DNA of 64,000 nucleotides. Origin: Sphingorhabdus sp. EL138. GTDB lineage: Bacteria > Pseudomonadota > Alphaproteobacteria > Sphingomonadales > Sphingomonadaceae. Position numbers and translations under genes: made by a program. Within the stretch, counting starts at the first letter, position 1; the number at the start of each line of letters is the position of its first letter. The notes under the pieces were generated by a model. It was not told where the DNA came from, did no database searches, and saw nothing but the letters and a program-made list of their open reading frames with translations. Of this stretch, positions 26,826-36,722 are shown one piece after another. The DNA lies in assembly GCF_900258045.1 (NCBI RefSeq), contig NZ_OGVD01000001.1, positions 601,001 to 665,000 of the forward strand, read 5' to 3'.

Positions 26826-27014
26826 TTAATCGGACAGTTCGTCAGGCACGGGATATTCCGGTGGCCGCTGGGGTGGTTGTTCTGGTTGGAGGGGCGGTGT
26901 TTCGGGTGATCCCGGATCGTCGATCCGGTCCGGTTCCAGTGGCGGGGTTTCGGATGGCGGCGAGGTCGGCAATTCGTTCGGGCGCCCCGGGTTTTGTTGC
27001 ACTATTTGAGCCAT
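26826..27014 (-). CDS. Small proline-rich acidic protein
   Basis: About 62 residues from the ATG at 27014, rich in Pro, Glu and Asp (for example SPPSETPPLEPDRIDD). It has no signal peptide or membrane segment. The frame runs on to 27059 with a less natural start. It could be a disordered cytoplasmic protein. It is listed because composition is strongly protein-like and nothing else explains the gap between the DUF883-like gene and the L,D-transpeptidase. No known family is recognised. Confidence 0.4.
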   Translation of the reverse strand: MAQIVQQNPGRPNELPTSPPSETPPLEPDRIDDPGSPETPPLQPEQPPQRPPEYPVPDELSD

Positions 27015-27080
27015 GACAATTCCGTTGAGACTAAAACCAAATTCACCTGCCGTGCTCAAGGATGCTATCCGCAGATATAC

Positions 27081-27707
27081 CTAAATCAGTGCAGTACCGA
27101 TTTCGTTTGAGCCCTTGTCAGCGAAAAGCATTCGCCCGGTGCCAAGCCGCTGCAGAATATGGTCCAAATCGGTTTCTGAAAAAGCGAAACAACCTTGGCT
27201 GCGCCCTACTTTTCCGTATTGTTTCACCATCTTGCTATCGACATACCACGCGCCGTGGATCACGATGGCGCGCTGATAAGCTAGGTCATTGCTTGGGTCC
27301 AGTCCGGCCAAACGGCGGGAACGGCCGTGTTTGCCAATATAAGCCTGCCCGGTTACATAGCTCCCACCCGAAGAAGCCTCTGAACCAGGTATGTTGGAAA
27401 ATTTTTGTAGCCAGCCAGTATGTCTTTTGTCCGATCCCCTACCATGCGCGACCAGAAATGATGTCGTACGACCGTTCATCAGGTCGACCAGATGAAAGCG
27501 GGGTTTGGCCGAATGCAATGCATAATCCGCAATCCCGATCACATCAGTGTGTTTGATCGGCAGATGATGTGTGTCCAGAGCCGCCTTGGCCTTTTTCAGC
27601 AAATTGGGATCAAGCAGTGACGGCGTTTTGGCGATAGCTGGCAGTGTAGGCGCTACCAAAGCACCAAATCCCAACAGGCCTGTTTTCAGTAATGTTCTGC
27701 GTTTCAT
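27081..27707 (-). CDS. L,D-transpeptidase catalytic-domain protein, Tat/Sec exported
   Basis: A 208-residue protein. The N-terminus MKRRTLLKTGLLGFGALVAP looks like a twin-arginine or Sec signal. The C-terminal catalytic domain resembles murein L,D-transpeptidase catalytic domain proteins of the short YkuD-related group. RAIVIHGAWY holds a catalytic His at about 151 and GRSQGCFAFSE the nucleophilic Cys at about 173. Such enzymes make 3-3 crosslinks in peptidoglycan or attach proteins to it. It stands head to head with a different L,D-transpeptidase at 27794, an 86-base gap holding both promoters. Confidence 0.85.
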   Translation of the reverse strand: MKRRTLLKTGLLGFGALVAPTLPAIAKTPSLLDPNLLKKAKAALDTHHLPIKHTDVIGIADYALHSAKPRFHLVDLMNGRTTSFLVAHGRGSDKRHTGWLQKFSNIPGSEASSGGSYVTGQAYIGKHGRSRRLAGLDPSNDLAYQRAIVIHGAWYVDSKMVKQYGKVGRSQGCFAFSETDLDHILQRLGTGRMLFADKGSNEIGTALI

Positions 27708-27793
27708 CTTAAAATTCTAACAGAATCCGGTATGCTTGGGATTAGGTAGATATACTGATTGTGGGGAGGAAGCGCGCCCGAAACAAGGGGAGA

Positions 27794-28894
27794 ATGAGAA
27801 AACTGCTTATTTTCATCGCTGTTCTATTCTCGGTTGAAACAGCTTCGGCTGAGCCACAAAATCGGATGCAATGGACTCCTGCTCAAGTCGTTCATTTGAA
27901 GGCGCTGATCAACGATATGCCGGCGGAAAGCCTTGGCGATTGCCAGATATCAAGTAATTTTCCTCTTGAAGACGGAAGTGCCGCAACTGCTGCCGCCATA
28001 CAGCTCGCACGAACATATCTGGATGGATGCCTTAAGGACTTGAGCCGCGCACAGTGGCATATCAAAAGCCGCGACCATCTGATTGACAATGAGAAGTTGA
28101 TAGCTCTGGCACTACGCAGGAACGAACTTGGGCCATTATACGACGCGTACAAACCGCAAAACCCTCATTATCAAGCACTTAAAAAAGCATTGAGAACGGA
28201 AACCGATTCACAGAAGCGTGCGCGAATAGCTCTGAATATGGAACGATGGCGCTGGATGCCGCATTATCTCGGTGAAACCTATCTGATAGTCAATGTCGCC
28301 AGCTTTGAAGTCACACTATGGGAAAATCATAGAAAAATACGCTCGTGGCCTGTTATTGTCGGCAAGACAGAGACACCGACACCGGTATTTGATGCCAAAG
28401 TCAGCGGTGTCATTTTCAATCCCTGGTGGGAAATCCCTTCTTCGATCGTGGCTGAAGGGATCGGCGCGATGGTTCGTAATCGTCCGGCAACCGCCCGCCG
28501 GAAAGGCTATGTTCTCCAAAACGGTCGCTATCGCCAGCAACCGGGGCCAGGCAATGCATTGGGGTTGATGAAATTGATCATGCCGAACGCTCATTCGGTC
28601 TATCTACACGATACGCCAAACAAGAAACTATTCGCCAACGATGTCAGAACCTACAGTCACGGATGTGTCAGGGTGGACGACGCCATCGGTTTTGCCAAAA
28701 CACTATTGGCAAATGATCATTCGGGTGAAGAAGTAGACGAAATATTGAATGCAGGTCACACCAAAGCGCTGAATATGGCTGAATCCATCCCGATTTATAT
28801 CGCTTATTTTACGGTGGAAGGGACCGACGATGCCAGTTTGATTTTTCACCCTGACATCTACCGCCGCGATACTCTTGTGTTCAAAAAACATTGA
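27794..28894 (+). CDS. L,D-transpeptidase, YkuD domain (LdtD/YcbB-like)
   Basis: A 366-residue secreted protein with signal peptide MRKLLIFIAVLFSVETASA and a large N-terminal helical region. A YkuD domain follows over about residues 160-320. The catalytic block YSHGCVRVDDAIGFAK has Cys at about 291, and His at about 272 lies in YLHDTPNKKLF. The long N-terminal part resembles LdtD/YcbB, shortened relative to the E. coli protein. It probably crosslinks peptidoglycan peptides 3-3 in the periplasm. GGGGAGA precedes the ATG at 27794. Two different L,D-transpeptidases facing each other suggests a shared envelope stress role. Confidence 0.87.
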   Translation: MRKLLIFIAVLFSVETASAEPQNRMQWTPAQVVHLKALINDMPAESLGDCQISSNFPLEDGSAATAAAIQLARTYLDGCLKDLSRAQWHIKSRDHLIDNEKLIALALRRNELGPLYDAYKPQNPHYQALKKALRTETDSQKRARIALNMERWRWMPHYLGETYLIVNVASFEVTLWENHRKIRSWPVIVGKTETPTPVFDAKVSGVIFNPWWEIPSSIVAEGIGAMVRNRPATARRKGYVLQNGRYRQQPGPGNALGLMKLIMPNAHSVYLHDTPNKKLFANDVRTYSHGCVRVDDAIGFAKTLLANDHSGEEVDEILNAGHTKALNMAESIPIYIAYFTVEGTDDASLIFHPDIYRRDTLVFKKH

Positions 28895-28928
28895 AGCTGT
28901 TGCTCAGTTTGGAAAAGCCGTTCCTGTG

Positions 28929-30155
28929 CTATCCACCGTCAGAGCCTTTTCTTAGTCTGATCCTTGTTCCGTCCTCAATCTTTTCACTCGGATGCAGTAT
29001 TACGGTTTCTCCTTCTTTCAAGCCTTCTGTGATCTGTGCGCGCTCATCATTCATTCGGCCGACCTTTACCCGAACCAGCCTTGCTTTCCCATTATCCATC
29101 ACAAAAGCAGACCAGTCTCCAGCGTCACGGAACAATGCACTAATCGGCACTTGGATAACATTGTCCCCAGACCATTCGACCGCCCGGACTATCACCCGAT
29201 AGCCATGGCCCAGGCGCTCCCTTGCCGTCTGAGGATCGACAAAGTCTATGATAACATTCACCCGCTGTTCCTCAACGCCGAGGGCCGAAATTTTGGTGAA
29301 GCCGAACGGTTCTATCCGCTGAACCTTGCCTTTGAGCGGACGCTCACCACCCCAATTGTCGATCAGCACATCGTTACCCGGCTTTATTTTAACCGCATCG
29401 CTGGATAAAAGATCGGTGACAATCTCAATATCAGCGGGATTACCCAGTTCCATTATTGTTGCTCCGGCGGCCAGCAGGGTTTCACTCTCTTGCGTTACCC
29501 GCAACACCGATCCGCTTTCGGGCGACGTAATGTTGAGTGCGTTGTCCCGGCCATTGCCAAAGGATGGACCCATCAGACTGGCCTGAGCGGCTTTAAGCTC
29601 GAATTGGGCGGTTTCGTGAGCTTGCAAAATTTCTGTCACTTGCGCGACGCTGCTGTCGCGCGCTGCCTTGGCTGCATCATGCTCGGTCTTCGTCGCAAAG
29701 CCGCGTTTGAATATGGCGTCGGTTCGCTCGAAATTGGCGGCTGCCAGTTTCCGATCCGCTTTGGCCTGGTTGATCCTTGCCGCAGACGATCGCACGGTGG
29801 CTTGCAGTGCCCTGATCTTTGCACGAATTTCGGCTTCGCTGCGCGGGTTCTGAAAATCGGGTTGCGCCGGCATCATGCGCGCGACCACCGTCTGGCTTGC
29901 CACGACCTCATCGCCTGCTTCCAGCTCCACCCGCAGCAACCGGCCATTAATCGGTGCGGTAACGATAAATATGTCGCGGACCCGCGTTTCGCCTTCGTCA
30001 TCGATCGTCACCAGCAGCGGGACTTCAACCACCTCTGCGGTATCGACATCAATCGGCGGAGTGCGGACGGCAAAGAAAATCGCAACCAATATCAGCAATA
30101 TGATTGCTCCGATCAGGATTTTTGGCCCCGGGCGGCGGAATTGTTTACTGGCCAT
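28929..30155 (-). CDS. HlyD/MacA-family efflux periplasmic adaptor
   Basis: A 408-residue adaptor with a single N-terminal membrane helix (KILIGAIILLILVAIFFAV, about 11-29). After it come a lipoyl-like region split around a coiled hairpin (about 95-200), a beta-barrel domain and a membrane-proximal domain. It connects an inner-membrane permease to an outer channel. It directly follows the ABC permease at 30160 by four bases, with GGGAA before its ATG. It thus forms a MacAB-like system whose adaptor is encoded last. No outer-membrane channel gene is adjacent; it may use a TolC-type protein elsewhere. Confidence 0.88.
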   Translation of the reverse strand: MASKQFRRPGPKILIGAIILLILVAIFFAVRTPPIDVDTAEVVEVPLLVTIDDEGETRVRDIFIVTAPINGRLLRVELEAGDEVVASQTVVARMMPAQPDFQNPRSEAEIRAKIRALQATVRSSAARINQAKADRKLAAANFERTDAIFKRGFATKTEHDAAKAARDSSVAQVTEILQAHETAQFELKAAQASLMGPSFGNGRDNALNITSPESGSVLRVTQESETLLAAGATIMELGNPADIEIVTDLLSSDAVKIKPGNDVLIDNWGGERPLKGKVQRIEPFGFTKISALGVEEQRVNVIIDFVDPQTARERLGHGYRVIVRAVEWSGDNVIQVPISALFRDAGDWSAFVMDNGKARLVRVKVGRMNDERAQITEGLKEGETVILHPSEKIEDGTRIRLRKGSDGG

Positions 30156-30159
30156 TACT

Positions 30160-32544
30160 TCATTCCCTCGTTTTCAACACGCTGACAAGATTAAGCCCGT
30201 CTAGCCGTCCCTTGACGAATATGGCTGACAATACGGCGGTTGCCAGCACAACCAATATTGCAAAAGCGACGGTGGCGGCCGAAAGGGCAAAGGGGATAAT
30301 GAAGAGATCCCCGCTGACAGCTTCGCTGATTTGCTTCGACAGATAATATCCGAACATCATGCCGAGTGGCAGTCCGGCCAATACGATGAGCGCAAGCTCG
30401 CCCAACAATATATAAGAAACTTCGGATCGACGATAGCCGAGCACGCGGAGCGAAACGAGATCACGGGCGCGCTCGGCGAGGCTTATCCGGGCGTTATTAT
30501 AGACTACGCCAAAGACGATAAGGCCGGAGAAAGCGACGTTGAACAGTTGGACGATACCCCTAGTTTCGGCAATCGTTTCCTCACTACCGCGCAGAGCGGC
30601 GGCTCGTTGAGAGAAACCGGCAATCATTGGCATGTCTTTCAGCCGCCGGTACAGCTTGTCGGTCTCGTTCGCGTCCACGCTCAGATAGGCGCCGGAAGAC
30701 AATGCTCCTTCCCGCATGATCGGGCCCAGATTTTTGAAATCGACATAGGCTGGACTGCTCACCGGACTGCTGAGTATGCTGGTCACCGGCATGGTGACAT
30801 GGGGTCGGCGTCCGTCAGTGATTTGAATATCCACCAGATCCCCTGGCCCGACATTTAGCTCGTTCGACAAGCTATAGGATATCATCAGACCCTGCATCGG
30901 CGGTTCGACAACGCCATTGTCCAAATCGACCAAGCGGTTAAGATCGTTAGCCGGTTTCATCCCCGTGATCGTTTCGGATTTGGAACGATGACCTGCGCTC
31001 AGTTTGGCACCGACATAGCGCACCGGTTCGACCCGCATCACACCGGGCAATCGCGCAAGTTCAAACAGAGCTCGATCATCGCGATCTTCAGAAAAGACCA
31101 CATTAACGTCCGCTCGATTGGCCTGATCGAACATCAGGTCAAACATCATGCGGACATTGTCCGTAGATCCGGCAGACGTGATATACAGACCTAGCGCAGC
31201 CGCGATGCCGACCGATCCCAGCATGGATCGCAAGGGCCGGCGAGCCACCCCTCGCAGGATGATTCGCGTCGGTTCATCCAGCCCTTTAATCCGTCCAACC
31301 AATCGGGCAAACCCGCCGGAATAATTGGGCGGCACCGGCGGACGCATGGCCTCGGCAGCGGTCAGCTTGCCAATCCGTCGGACGGTTTGCGCTGCACCCA
31401 GCAACACAACGAAAATCGCAACCATGCAGGAGATGAAAAACACGTCAAAGCCCGCACGGTAGGTGAGGAACGGGAAGACGAAAAAATCCTGGTACAGGCC
31501 GGCCAGTCCCCGACCCATCCATGAACCTAACAAGAGGCCGAGCACAAGCCCGGGGAGAGACAGCACCAGCGCCAGTTTGGCGTAGTGAAACATGATAGTC
31601 CGGCTGCGATAACCGAAGGCAGTCAGCAGGCCGATAATCTCCCGCTCCGATTCCACCAGTCGTGACAGGACCATATTTATCAGGAAGGCCGCGACGCCAA
31701 GAAATATCGGTGGAAGAATGGCGGTCATGCTGCTGAGCTGAGTCAGTTCATTCTCCAGAAAACGGTCAGAAAGCTGGTCTTTCCGCGGTGTGGCGCCACG
31801 TCCGCCATAGCGTTCGAGGATGACATCCACCCGGTCGATCACGTCCTGCACATTGCCACCGCGTTCCAACCGGATCAGGGCTTCATTGAAGCTGTTGGTC
31901 GAATCCAGCGCGGCGGAGAGATGCTCCTGTCCCATCCACAATATGCCAAAGCGGCGATTGTCCGGGAATATCTGGCCCGGGCCGATGGCATAGACATATT
32001 CGGGGGAGAGCACGGTCCCCACGATGCGAAATTTTTGCCTGGTCCCGTAGAGCAGCCCATCAATATCATCACCAATTCCTATGCGGGCGGCCTCGGCAAA
32101 CTTTTCACTGGCAAGCACTTCGTCTGGGCGGCCAGGATCCGGCAACCGACCGCTACGCAGGACCAGGGCATTAACAGCCGGCATGCCGGACTCAGGCAAA
32201 GAATGTATGCGCGCGGTTATCGGTTCGGATATCCCCGGAATGTCAAGCGTCGCGCCGCTGGTCAGGCGGCCCTCAACGACGCTGACGCCATCAATCGCGC
32301 GAATGTCCTCCAGCAGGCTATCGGGCACACGGACGGCAGATGCGAAAATGTCGGCGAAGCGGTAGCGGTCATAATAGGTATCGCGGCTGGCCTCGAGAGA
32401 GCGGAGCATGCCGAACGACATCACCACCATCCCGATCCCGGCGGCAATGACCAGTGCGATGGCCAGTGCCTGCGATCGCAGGCGCCAAATATCGCGCAGT
32501 AGTTTGCGGTCCAGCGACCCCAGCCAGGTTGGTGGGCTTACCAT
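30160..32544 (-). CDS. ABC transporter permease, double FtsX type
   Basis: A 794-residue permease with two FtsX/MacB_PCD blocks. A first transmembrane helix near residues 25-45 is followed by a large periplasmic part and three helices (about 265-390). The pattern repeats, with the final helices at about 665-785. This layout is that of large LolC/E or YbbP-like permeases rather than MacB, which has a fused ATPase. It overlaps the ATPase gene stop by seven bases and is followed four bases later by the HlyD-type adaptor. The three likely export a lipid, peptide or macrolide-like compound. Confidence 0.9.
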   Translation of the reverse strand: MVSPPTWLGSLDRKLLRDIWRLRSQALAIALVIAAGIGMVVMSFGMLRSLEASRDTYYDRYRFADIFASAVRVPDSLLEDIRAIDGVSVVEGRLTSGATLDIPGISEPITARIHSLPESGMPAVNALVLRSGRLPDPGRPDEVLASEKFAEAARIGIGDDIDGLLYGTRQKFRIVGTVLSPEYVYAIGPGQIFPDNRRFGILWMGQEHLSAALDSTNSFNEALIRLERGGNVQDVIDRVDVILERYGGRGATPRKDQLSDRFLENELTQLSSMTAILPPIFLGVAAFLINMVLSRLVESEREIIGLLTAFGYRSRTIMFHYAKLALVLSLPGLVLGLLLGSWMGRGLAGLYQDFFVFPFLTYRAGFDVFFISCMVAIFVVLLGAAQTVRRIGKLTAAEAMRPPVPPNYSGGFARLVGRIKGLDEPTRIILRGVARRPLRSMLGSVGIAAALGLYITSAGSTDNVRMMFDLMFDQANRADVNVVFSEDRDDRALFELARLPGVMRVEPVRYVGAKLSAGHRSKSETITGMKPANDLNRLVDLDNGVVEPPMQGLMISYSLSNELNVGPGDLVDIQITDGRRPHVTMPVTSILSSPVSSPAYVDFKNLGPIMREGALSSGAYLSVDANETDKLYRRLKDMPMIAGFSQRAAALRGSEETIAETRGIVQLFNVAFSGLIVFGVVYNNARISLAERARDLVSLRVLGYRRSEVSYILLGELALIVLAGLPLGMMFGYYLSKQISEAVSGDLFIIPFALSAATVAFAILVVLATAVLSAIFVKGRLDGLNLVSVLKTRE

Positions 32545-33275
32545 TGCATCGCCGACGGCGCGACGCGCTCCGTGTTGTCGCGATCTTCAACCAGCGCTCC
32601 ATCGGCAAAGCGCAGTAACCTGTCGGCCATATCGGCAATCACAACATTGTGCGTGATGAGCAACGTCGTGGTACCAAGCTCCCGGTTGACTTGATCCAGC
32701 GCCTCCAGAACCCTAACCCCGGTTTCGCTATCAAGCGCTCCTGTTGGTTCATCGCACAGCATGACTTTCGGCCGCTTGGCAATGGCACGGGCGATGGCAA
32801 CGCGTTGCTGCTCACCACCGGAAAGCTGGGACGGAAAATGATCGATACGGCTTTCCAGCCCCACCATGGCCAGTGCCTCTTCTGGCCTCATCGGGTCTTC
32901 GGCAATCTCCGTGATCAGCGCAACATTTTCCCGCGCGGTCAGAGAGGCGACCAGATTGTAGAATTGAAACACGAAGCTGACCGAATTGCGCCGATATTCG
33001 GTCAATGCAGACGGGTCGAACGCGGTCAGCTCCTGCCCCTCAAACATTACCGTTCCGGCGGTTGCTTCGTCCAGCCCGCCGATGATGTTGAGAAAGGTAG
33101 ACTTGCCCGACCCGCTTGCTCCGAGCAACACGACCATGGCGGATTTTGGCAGGTCCAGATCGACGCCGCGCAGAGCGGAAACCGCGGTTGGTCCTTCACC
33201 ATAGATTTTCGTCAGACCGCGGATGGAATAAAGGCTGTCGCGCTCTATCGTCGCGGATTCCAAAGGCAGGGACAT
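32538..33275 (-). CDS. ABC transporter ATP-binding protein, LolD/MacB-like
   Basis: About 245 residues. Walker A is [10 protein letters not shown]-loop [18 protein letters not shown], signature [14 protein letters not shown] and Walker [13 protein letters not shown], then a switch His in LLITHN. All catalytic motifs are present. The ATG at 33275 ([12 protein letters not shown]) is preferred; the open frame extends to 33404 without homology. Sequence type is the MacB/LolD/FtsE group, consistent with the FtsX-type permease encoded next. Confidence 0.92.
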   Translation of the reverse strand: MSLPLESATIERDSLYSIRGLTKIYGEGPTAVSALRGVDLDLPKSAMVVLLGASGSGKSTFLNIIGGLDEATAGTVMFEGQELTAFDPSALTEYRRNSVSFVFQFYNLVASLTARENVALITEIAEDPMRPEEALAMVGLESRIDHFPSQLSGGEQQRVAIARAIAKRPKVMLCDEPTGALDSETGVRVLEALDQVNRELGTTTLLITHNVVIADMADRLLRFADGALVEDRDNTERVAPSAMQW

Positions 33276-33460
33276 TAGGCGCAGAAACCGGTCAGCTTTT
33301 TTGTGCTGACACTGACAACCTGCAAATTGTCCCCAAGTTTCAGCACGCTGATCTTCCCATAATTGCCTATAATTGATTGTGAGAATAGGGAATTTAGGCC
33401 GCAAGCGTCGCGTGAGCGATAAGTATTGTTACGGAATGGCCGCGCCGCTCACGATCGATA

Positions 33461-33478
33461 CTACGCGCAATTGCGTAG
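33461..33478. promoter_or_regulatory. Short dyad before the alcohol dehydrogenase gene
   Basis: CTACGC and GCGTAG flank GCAATT, giving an 18-base dyad 63 bases before the ATG at 33542. It could be an operator or a small hairpin. The remaining 266-base gap has no other recognisable signal. Confidence 0.35.
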
Positions 33479-33541
33479 AGACGCCTTCACTCATTTTCCT
33501 TAATTTTCCGGCCCATATCTGACATTGCTATGGAGCCCCCA

Positions 33542-34618
33542 ATGGAAAACCATATGAAAGCGGCGATTTTCATCGAGCCCGGCAGGATCATATTGGGTGA
33601 AAAGCCGATTCCCGACATTGGTCCGCTTGATGCGTTGATCCGAATTACGACGACGACCATTTGCGGAACGGATATCCATATATTGAAGGGTGAATATCCC
33701 GTGGAAAGCGGCCTCACCATTGGCCACGAACCAGTTGGAATCATTGAAAAAATGGGTTCCGCGGTTGAAGGGTTTACAGAAGGCCAGCGGGTGATCGCAG
33801 GGGCCATCACACCGACGGGGACGTCCTATGCCTCGATGTGCGGTTTTCATTCTCAATGCGGTGGTCAAGATGATCATGGCTGGAAAGCCGTAGGGGGTTG
33901 GCGGTTTGGCAATACAATTGACGGCGCACAGGCAGAATATCTCAAAGTGCCGGATGCGATGGCCAATCTTGCGCCGGTGCCGGATGGGTTGACCGACGAA
34001 CAGGTGTTGATGTGTCCCGATATCCTGTCGACCGGGTTTAGCGGGGCGGAATCGGGCAAGATTCAAATTGGCGACACGGTTGCGGTGTTCGCGCAAGGCC
34101 CCATCGGCCTTTGTGCAACGGCTGGCGCAAAAATGATGGGCGCCACTACTATCGTCGCGGTCGAATCAATTCCTGAACGGATGGACATTTCGCGAAGCAT
34201 GGGCGCGGATCATGTTATCGATTTCAGCAAGGTCGATCCCGTCGACGAAATCATGCGGATTACAGATGGTCGCGGAGTGGACGTATCGATAGAGGCCTTG
34301 GGTAAAACACAGACATTTGAAGGAGCACTCAGGGTATTGCGGCCTGGCGGGACACTGTCTTCGCTTGGCGTTTATTCCGAAGGCCTGACGATACCGCTAG
34401 ATGCTTTTTCGGCCGGTCTGGGGGACAACACCATTGTCAGCACGCTTTGTCCCGGCGGCAAGGAACGTATGCGCCGGTTGATGGATGTGATCGGGTCTGG
34501 CCGTGTCGATGCAAGCCCGCTGGTCACCCATCATTTTGCACTTGATGATATCGAAACAGCCTATGACCTGTTTGCCAATCAACGCGACGGCGTGCTGAAA
34601 ATCGCCGTGCAGCCCTGA
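33542..34618 (+). CDS. Zinc-dependent NAD(P) alcohol dehydrogenase
   Basis: A 358-residue medium-chain dehydrogenase. The catalytic zinc ligand region TTTICGTDIHILKGEYPV is followed by GLTIGHEPVGIIEKMG. A Rossmann domain of about 170-310 holds GPIGLCATAGAKMMGA. The structural-zinc Cys cluster is not intact: only CGFHSQCGGQ remains, as in the tetrameric secondary-alcohol dehydrogenases of Clostridium type. It oxidises a secondary or primary alcohol. The ATG at 33542 follows GGAGCCCCC; other in-frame ATGs at 33530 and 33554 remain possible. It is next to an acetyl-CoA hydrolase/transferase gene on the same strand. Confidence 0.85.
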   Translation: MENHMKAAIFIEPGRIILGEKPIPDIGPLDALIRITTTTICGTDIHILKGEYPVESGLTIGHEPVGIIEKMGSAVEGFTEGQRVIAGAITPTGTSYASMCGFHSQCGGQDDHGWKAVGGWRFGNTIDGAQAEYLKVPDAMANLAPVPDGLTDEQVLMCPDILSTGFSGAESGKIQIGDTVAVFAQGPIGLCATAGAKMMGATTIVAVESIPERMDISRSMGADHVIDFSKVDPVDEIMRITDGRGVDVSIEALGKTQTFEGALRVLRPGGTLSSLGVYSEGLTIPLDAFSAGLGDNTIVSTLCPGGKERMRRLMDVIGSGRVDASPLVTHHFALDDIETAYDLFANQRDGVLKIAVQP

Positions 34619-34628
34619 TCGCCAGTTG

Positions 34629-35930
34629 ATGGCTTTCGAAGAGCAATATGCGGCCAAGCTGACCAGCGCCGCCAAAGCCGTATATGGCATTCCATCAGGG
34701 TCCCATATCGCCATGGGCATGGCGGTTGCCGAACCGCCTGCTTTGCTGTCCGCTTTGGCGGCACGCGCGGAGGCAGGCGATCTGAGCGATCTCAAACTGT
34801 GGTATTTTCACTCCATGGCCCATGCCGGAAAAACCGTGCTGCGGCCCGGTCTATTGGCCCATGTCCGCCCGCATTGCATGTTCCTCAGTTCCATAGAACG
34901 GGCGCTGCTTAAAGATGCTTCCCGCAAAGGCATCCCGCCGGTTGAATTCGTGCCCGTCGCATTCAGCGATTCACCGCAATTGCTGAGAGACAAAGTCCCG
35001 CTCGACAGTTTTATCACAACCGTATCACCCATGGACCGCCACGGCTGGTTCACCTTTGGCACCAGCAACGACTATTCATCAACCGCAGCCCGAAGCGCGA
35101 AAAACCTGATCGTTGAGGTGAATGAGAAAATGCCCCGGGTTTTTGGAGAGTCACTGCTCCATATTTCTGAGGTTGATGCCATAGTTGAGAATAATGTCCC
35201 ACTCGGGGAGGAGACCTGCCCGGCGATCATCGCAGAGGAACAAAAGATTGCATCCACCATTGCGGGCATGATTGATGATCGCGCCTGTCTGCAAATGGGG
35301 ATCGGTACTTTGCCTAGTGCGGTTTGTGCGCTGCTGGAGGATCGCAAGGATCTGGGCATCCATACAGAATTGATGACCCCAGCCCTGGCGCGTCTGGCGG
35401 AATGCGGAGCGGCGACCAATCAGGCGAAGACCACTTATCATGGCCGTAGTGTCTTTACCTTCGCGATGGGAGATCGCGCCTTTTATGATTTTCTAGACGA
35501 TAATCCCACCATGCACAGCGCGCCGGTCGATATTGTCAACGACCCGCGCCATATTTCCAAGAATGACAATGTCGTGTCGGTGAATGCGACGCTGCAAGTC
35601 AATCTTGGTGGTGCCTGCAATTCGGAACATCTGATGGGCCGCCAATATAGCGGCGCGGGGGGACAGCTGGACTTTGTCCGCGGTGCCACGGCTTCGAAAG
35701 GCGGTAAATCCATCATCGCCTGCCGGTCCACGGCAAAGAACGGGACTGTGTCGCGGATCGTGCCAACGCTCGATGGTCCGGTCACGACGCCGCGCAATGA
35801 CACGCATATTGTCGTCACCGAATATGGCTTTGCCGACCTTAAAGGCAAATCATTGACTCAGCGGGCCGAGGCATTGATCGAATTGGCGCATCCGAAATTC
35901 CGCGCGCAATTGGCGGACACGATACGCTAA
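34629..35930 (+). CDS. Acetyl-CoA hydrolase/CoA-transferase family protein
   Basis: A 433-residue protein of the acetyl-CoA hydrolase/4-hydroxybutyrate CoA-transferase family. LQMGIGTLPSAVCALLEDRKDLGIHTELMTP (key residues around GIGxLP) and TEYGFADLKGKSLTQRAEALI mark the two CoA-binding lobes. The catalytic Glu is expected in the GIHTELMTP/TEYG region. It exchanges CoA between acyl donors and carboxylates. It follows the alcohol dehydrogenase by ten bases, which suggests alcohol-to-acid fermentation or detoxification with CoA recycling. The frame begins with TTG at 34626; the following ATG at 34629 is the likely start. Confidence 0.85.
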   Translation: MAFEEQYAAKLTSAAKAVYGIPSGSHIAMGMAVAEPPALLSALAARAEAGDLSDLKLWYFHSMAHAGKTVLRPGLLAHVRPHCMFLSSIERALLKDASRKGIPPVEFVPVAFSDSPQLLRDKVPLDSFITTVSPMDRHGWFTFGTSNDYSSTAARSAKNLIVEVNEKMPRVFGESLLHISEVDAIVENNVPLGEETCPAIIAEEQKIASTIAGMIDDRACLQMGIGTLPSAVCALLEDRKDLGIHTELMTPALARLAECGAATNQAKTTYHGRSVFTFAMGDRAFYDFLDDNPTMHSAPVDIVNDPRHISKNDNVVSVNATLQVNLGGACNSEHLMGRQYSGAGGQLDFVRGATASKGGKSIIACRSTAKNGTVSRIVPTLDGPVTTPRNDTHIVVTEYGFADLKGKSLTQRAEALIELAHPKFRAQLADTIR

Positions 35931-36203
35931 TGACTAAAGTCGCGATATTCAGCACCAGTAACTCATCACCCGGCAAGCCGGTATCTGGATCAAGAACTGC
36001 ACCCGGATTTAGTCGAATCAGAGCACAATGCCCTTGCTCAAAACTGTGGAGAGGTAGTTGCCAAACCCCAGCTATTTCGGTTTCTCGGAATCCTGCTGTA
36101 TTTGTGTCGATGGAAAACTGTCTGGTGTCATTCTCACTGAACTGATGAAGTTTAACGAATATGATATAACCATTGTCACTGTGAGGTTTGTGATCTGTAC
36201 CGA
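35931..36203. other. Gene-poor gap with decayed coding remnants
   Basis: No intact gene is supported. A short open frame beginning at 35930 lacks homology. A Cys-containing stretch near 36100-36125 hints at decayed ferredoxin-like coding sequence but is too short to assign. Confidence 0.4.
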
Positions 36204-36491
36204 TTGGATTTCGGACATATGTTCCGGCTGGATAGTCGCGATGCGCATCAGAATCTGCAAAAGGTAATCTACTACAGTCAGCCGTTGAAAAGCGACAACG
36301 AGGGTATCGAATTCGATGTTCCTGGACGGATCACGCCGGAAGGGTTGATCGGGCTGGGCGCAGGCCCCGACGCACACTACATGCTATGCGGCCCGACAGC
36401 ATTTCTCGCTACGATCCAATCAGGGTTGGAAGAACGCGGGGCACCTGCCGATCAAATCCATTTCGAAACCTTCGGGCCAAGCAGTCAGTGA
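36204..36491 (+). pseudogene. C-terminal remnant of flavohemoprotein-type NAD(P)H reductase
   Basis: About 95 residues remain. The end HYMLCGPTAFLATIQSGLEERGAPADQIHFETFG corresponds to the last part of a ferredoxin-NADP reductase module, as in Hmp-type nitric oxide dioxygenases. The key NAD-binding motif is YMLCGPTAF. IYYSQPL and GRITPEGL, upstream in the module, are also present. The globin and FAD parts are absent, so it cannot work as a complete reductase. The fragment sits at the boundary between the CoA-transferase gene and the accessory segment, next to repeat copy B, which marks a probable rearrangement point. Confidence 0.75.
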
Positions 36492-36618
36492 ATTCTCTTT
36501 AAGCGGTTTTTTGCGGGAGATGATGGTAGTACTCCAGAATTGTTTTTTGGGAACGGCTGCCATGCCTTGAGCTTCCGCTAGTTGCATATTTCTGACTGCC
36601 AAACTGGATAACAAAAAT

Positions 36619-36714
36619 GTCCGCTTTCGGGATACAACGGAGTCAATCTTGACGTCCGAGATTGGGGCGCAAAGCGGTCATAACGTTAGTGTCCGCTTTG
36701 GCGCAAAAGCGGAC
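36619..36714. repeat. Dispersed GTCCGC repeat, copy B
   Basis: The copy starts with GTCCGCTTTCGGGATA and continues through GACGTCCGAGATTGGGGCGCAAAG. It ends with a perfect nine-base inverted repeat GTCCGCTTT / AAAGCGGAC (36691-36699 and 36706-36714) around ggcgca. It ends eight bases before the 2-hydroxyacid dehydrogenase stop and could also act as a terminator-like hairpin. Confidence 0.75.
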
Positions 36715-36722
36715 GTTAAATT

